From Monosporascus cannonballus (Eukaryota; Ascomycota; Sordariomycetes; Xylariales): a DNA stretch of 64,000 bases. Location of the stretch: assembly GCA_004154925.1 (NCBI GenBank), contig QJNS01000195.1:1-64000 (forward strand), written 5' to 3'. Shown here one piece after another: positions 63,263-64,000 of the stretch (positions within the stretch are counted from its first letter, which is position 1; the number at the start of each line of letters is the position of its first letter). Under the pieces are notes generated by a model, which saw only the letters and a program-made list of their open reading frames with translations, did no database searches and was not told the DNA's origin. Position numbers and translations under genes: made by a program.

Positions 63263-64000
63263 TCAGCAACCGGAAGGACATTCGATTGAGATCAAAGGGA
63301 AAGAGTCCCATGAAGAATTGGACATACTTTGTTTGTCCATTTTGGCTCTGCCTTGCCTCCAATGAGACAAGGCGGCATCTCCACCCTCGGACGGGCAGCA
63401 TGCGCAGAAGCGATGATTGATTACGCTCCCATTGCTCGGAACCGCGTCATCAAATTCGGGGGTTGGTAGCCTTGGAATCCGCGATGTACTCGGCTGAGGG
63501 GGCAGGTGAGGATTTCTTTTGATAGAATACCTACTGTTCCACTGCCCTCGCGCTTCGAGCTCGTCTACCGCGGCAGGCGCTAGCGCCATGATATCTTGAT
63601 TGGAGCGTCTCAACGAGTTATGTTGGGTGCCTGGAGTCCTAGGTTGATACCTCCGAATTGGATTGGTAGGAGGTCTGGTGGGGGTCTTGTTGCTCCAGGA
63701 CTCATCTGGGACATCATCACTTCCGGTGCCGCGCCCTTTGTCGGGGAACAGAATAAGATCCGACGAGCGCTGAGTAGCATACCTAGTAGGAGAATCGCGG
63801 CCAAGCGCACGGCGGTCAACCTTTCTCCTAGAACTACTAGTCTGGGCTGGCATAAGTGTGTATGCACCGGCTTGCTCATAAGCGTGCCTTCTGTCAGTAG
63901 ACGGATCACGGCGTGTCCGTGTATATGGATCCAAGCGGTCCATATCTGGTAAATTGATCACCGGTTGGTATACGTATGCGGGTACGCCGGGCGCAAAGTA
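63263..64000 (-). CDS. Hypothetical protein, C-terminal part, truncated by the window edge
   Basis: The minus-strand frame is open from the last base of the window to a stop at 63,263, at least 245 codons. Its first visible residues are YFAPGVPAYVYQPV, so the start lies to the right of the window; GTG at 63,961 is not a plausible start. The protein is Arg/Pro/Ser/Thr-rich and looks disordered (RTRRDPSTDRRHAYEQ, NPHLPPQPSTSRIPRLPTPE). The C-terminus has a cysteine pair (FCACCPSEGGD) and ends IECPSGC. No domain is recognised. Introns within the visible part are not excluded. Confidence 0.5.
   Translation of the reverse strand, partial: YFAPGVPAYVYQPVINLPDMDRLDPYTRTRRDPSTDRRHAYEQAGAYTLMPAQTSSSRRKVDRRALGRDSPTRYATQRSSDLILFPDKGRGTGSDDVPDESWSNKTPTRPPTNPIRRYQPRTPGTQHNSLRRSNQDIMALAPAAVDELEARGQWNSRYSIKRNPHLPPQPSTSRIPRLPTPEFDDAVPSNGSVINHRFCACCPSEGGDAALSHWRQGRAKMDKQSMSNSSWDSFPLISIECPSGC

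Overview
The window looks like a nuclear segment of a filamentous ascomycete (Pezizomycotina, probably a Sordariomycete). The grounds are short GT-AG introns (52-235 bp) in compact genes, a CBM1-tailed GH18 chitinase, an Srk1/Rck2-type kinase, a bZIP-ankyrin protein, TAGGTA/TACCTA clusters between genes, and a 15 kb AT-rich block of retrotransposons wrecked in the pattern of repeat-induced point mutation (RIP). The species cannot be named from the sequence.

Layout. (1) 1-15,680 is a RIP-degraded nested transposon island that can be taken apart. A 49-bp inverted repeat (1-49 / 15,631-15,679) brackets the block and suggests an outer TIR DNA transposon. A minus-strand Ty3/gypsy element (copy A, 1,978-15,366) sits inside it with a perfect 5-bp target duplication CGTAA on both sides. 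A plus-strand copy of the same gypsy family (copy B, 2,974-9,795), still readable as RT, RNase H, integrase and chromodomain, lies in A. A minus-strand Ty1/copia element (9,939-15,326, two 163-bp LTRs, target duplication GAGAC/GAAAC) interrupts the right-hand LTR remnant of A. (2) 18,264-19,632 is a secreted GH18 chitinase with five exons, one of them only 14 bp. (3) 24,735-26,091 (minus) is a bZIP-ankyrin transcription factor candidate. (4) 37,912-39,135 is a Myb/SANT-like protein with a long basic, histone H1-like tail. (5) 45,994-48,527 (minus) is a five-exon Srk1/Rck2-like kinase. (6) 53,542-55,305 (minus) is a secreted GH79 glycosidase. (7) 58,292-59,796 is a 480-residue protein of unknown family. 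(8) 61,484-62,144 is a broken gene fragment. (9) 63,263-64,000 (minus) is a partial gene running off the right edge.

The window is gene-poor: seven apparently intact or partial protein genes in the 48 kb outside the transposon island, with gaps of up to 11.8 kb where I recognise nothing. The genes do not form a pathway or cluster. Two are secreted carbohydrate-active enzymes (chitinase, GH79) and three are nuclear or signalling proteins (bZIP-ankyrin, SANT-like, stress kinase). This looks like a sparse accessory or subtelomere-like stretch with housekeeping regulators embedded in it. No tRNA, rRNA, CRISPR or secondary-metabolite core gene was recognised.
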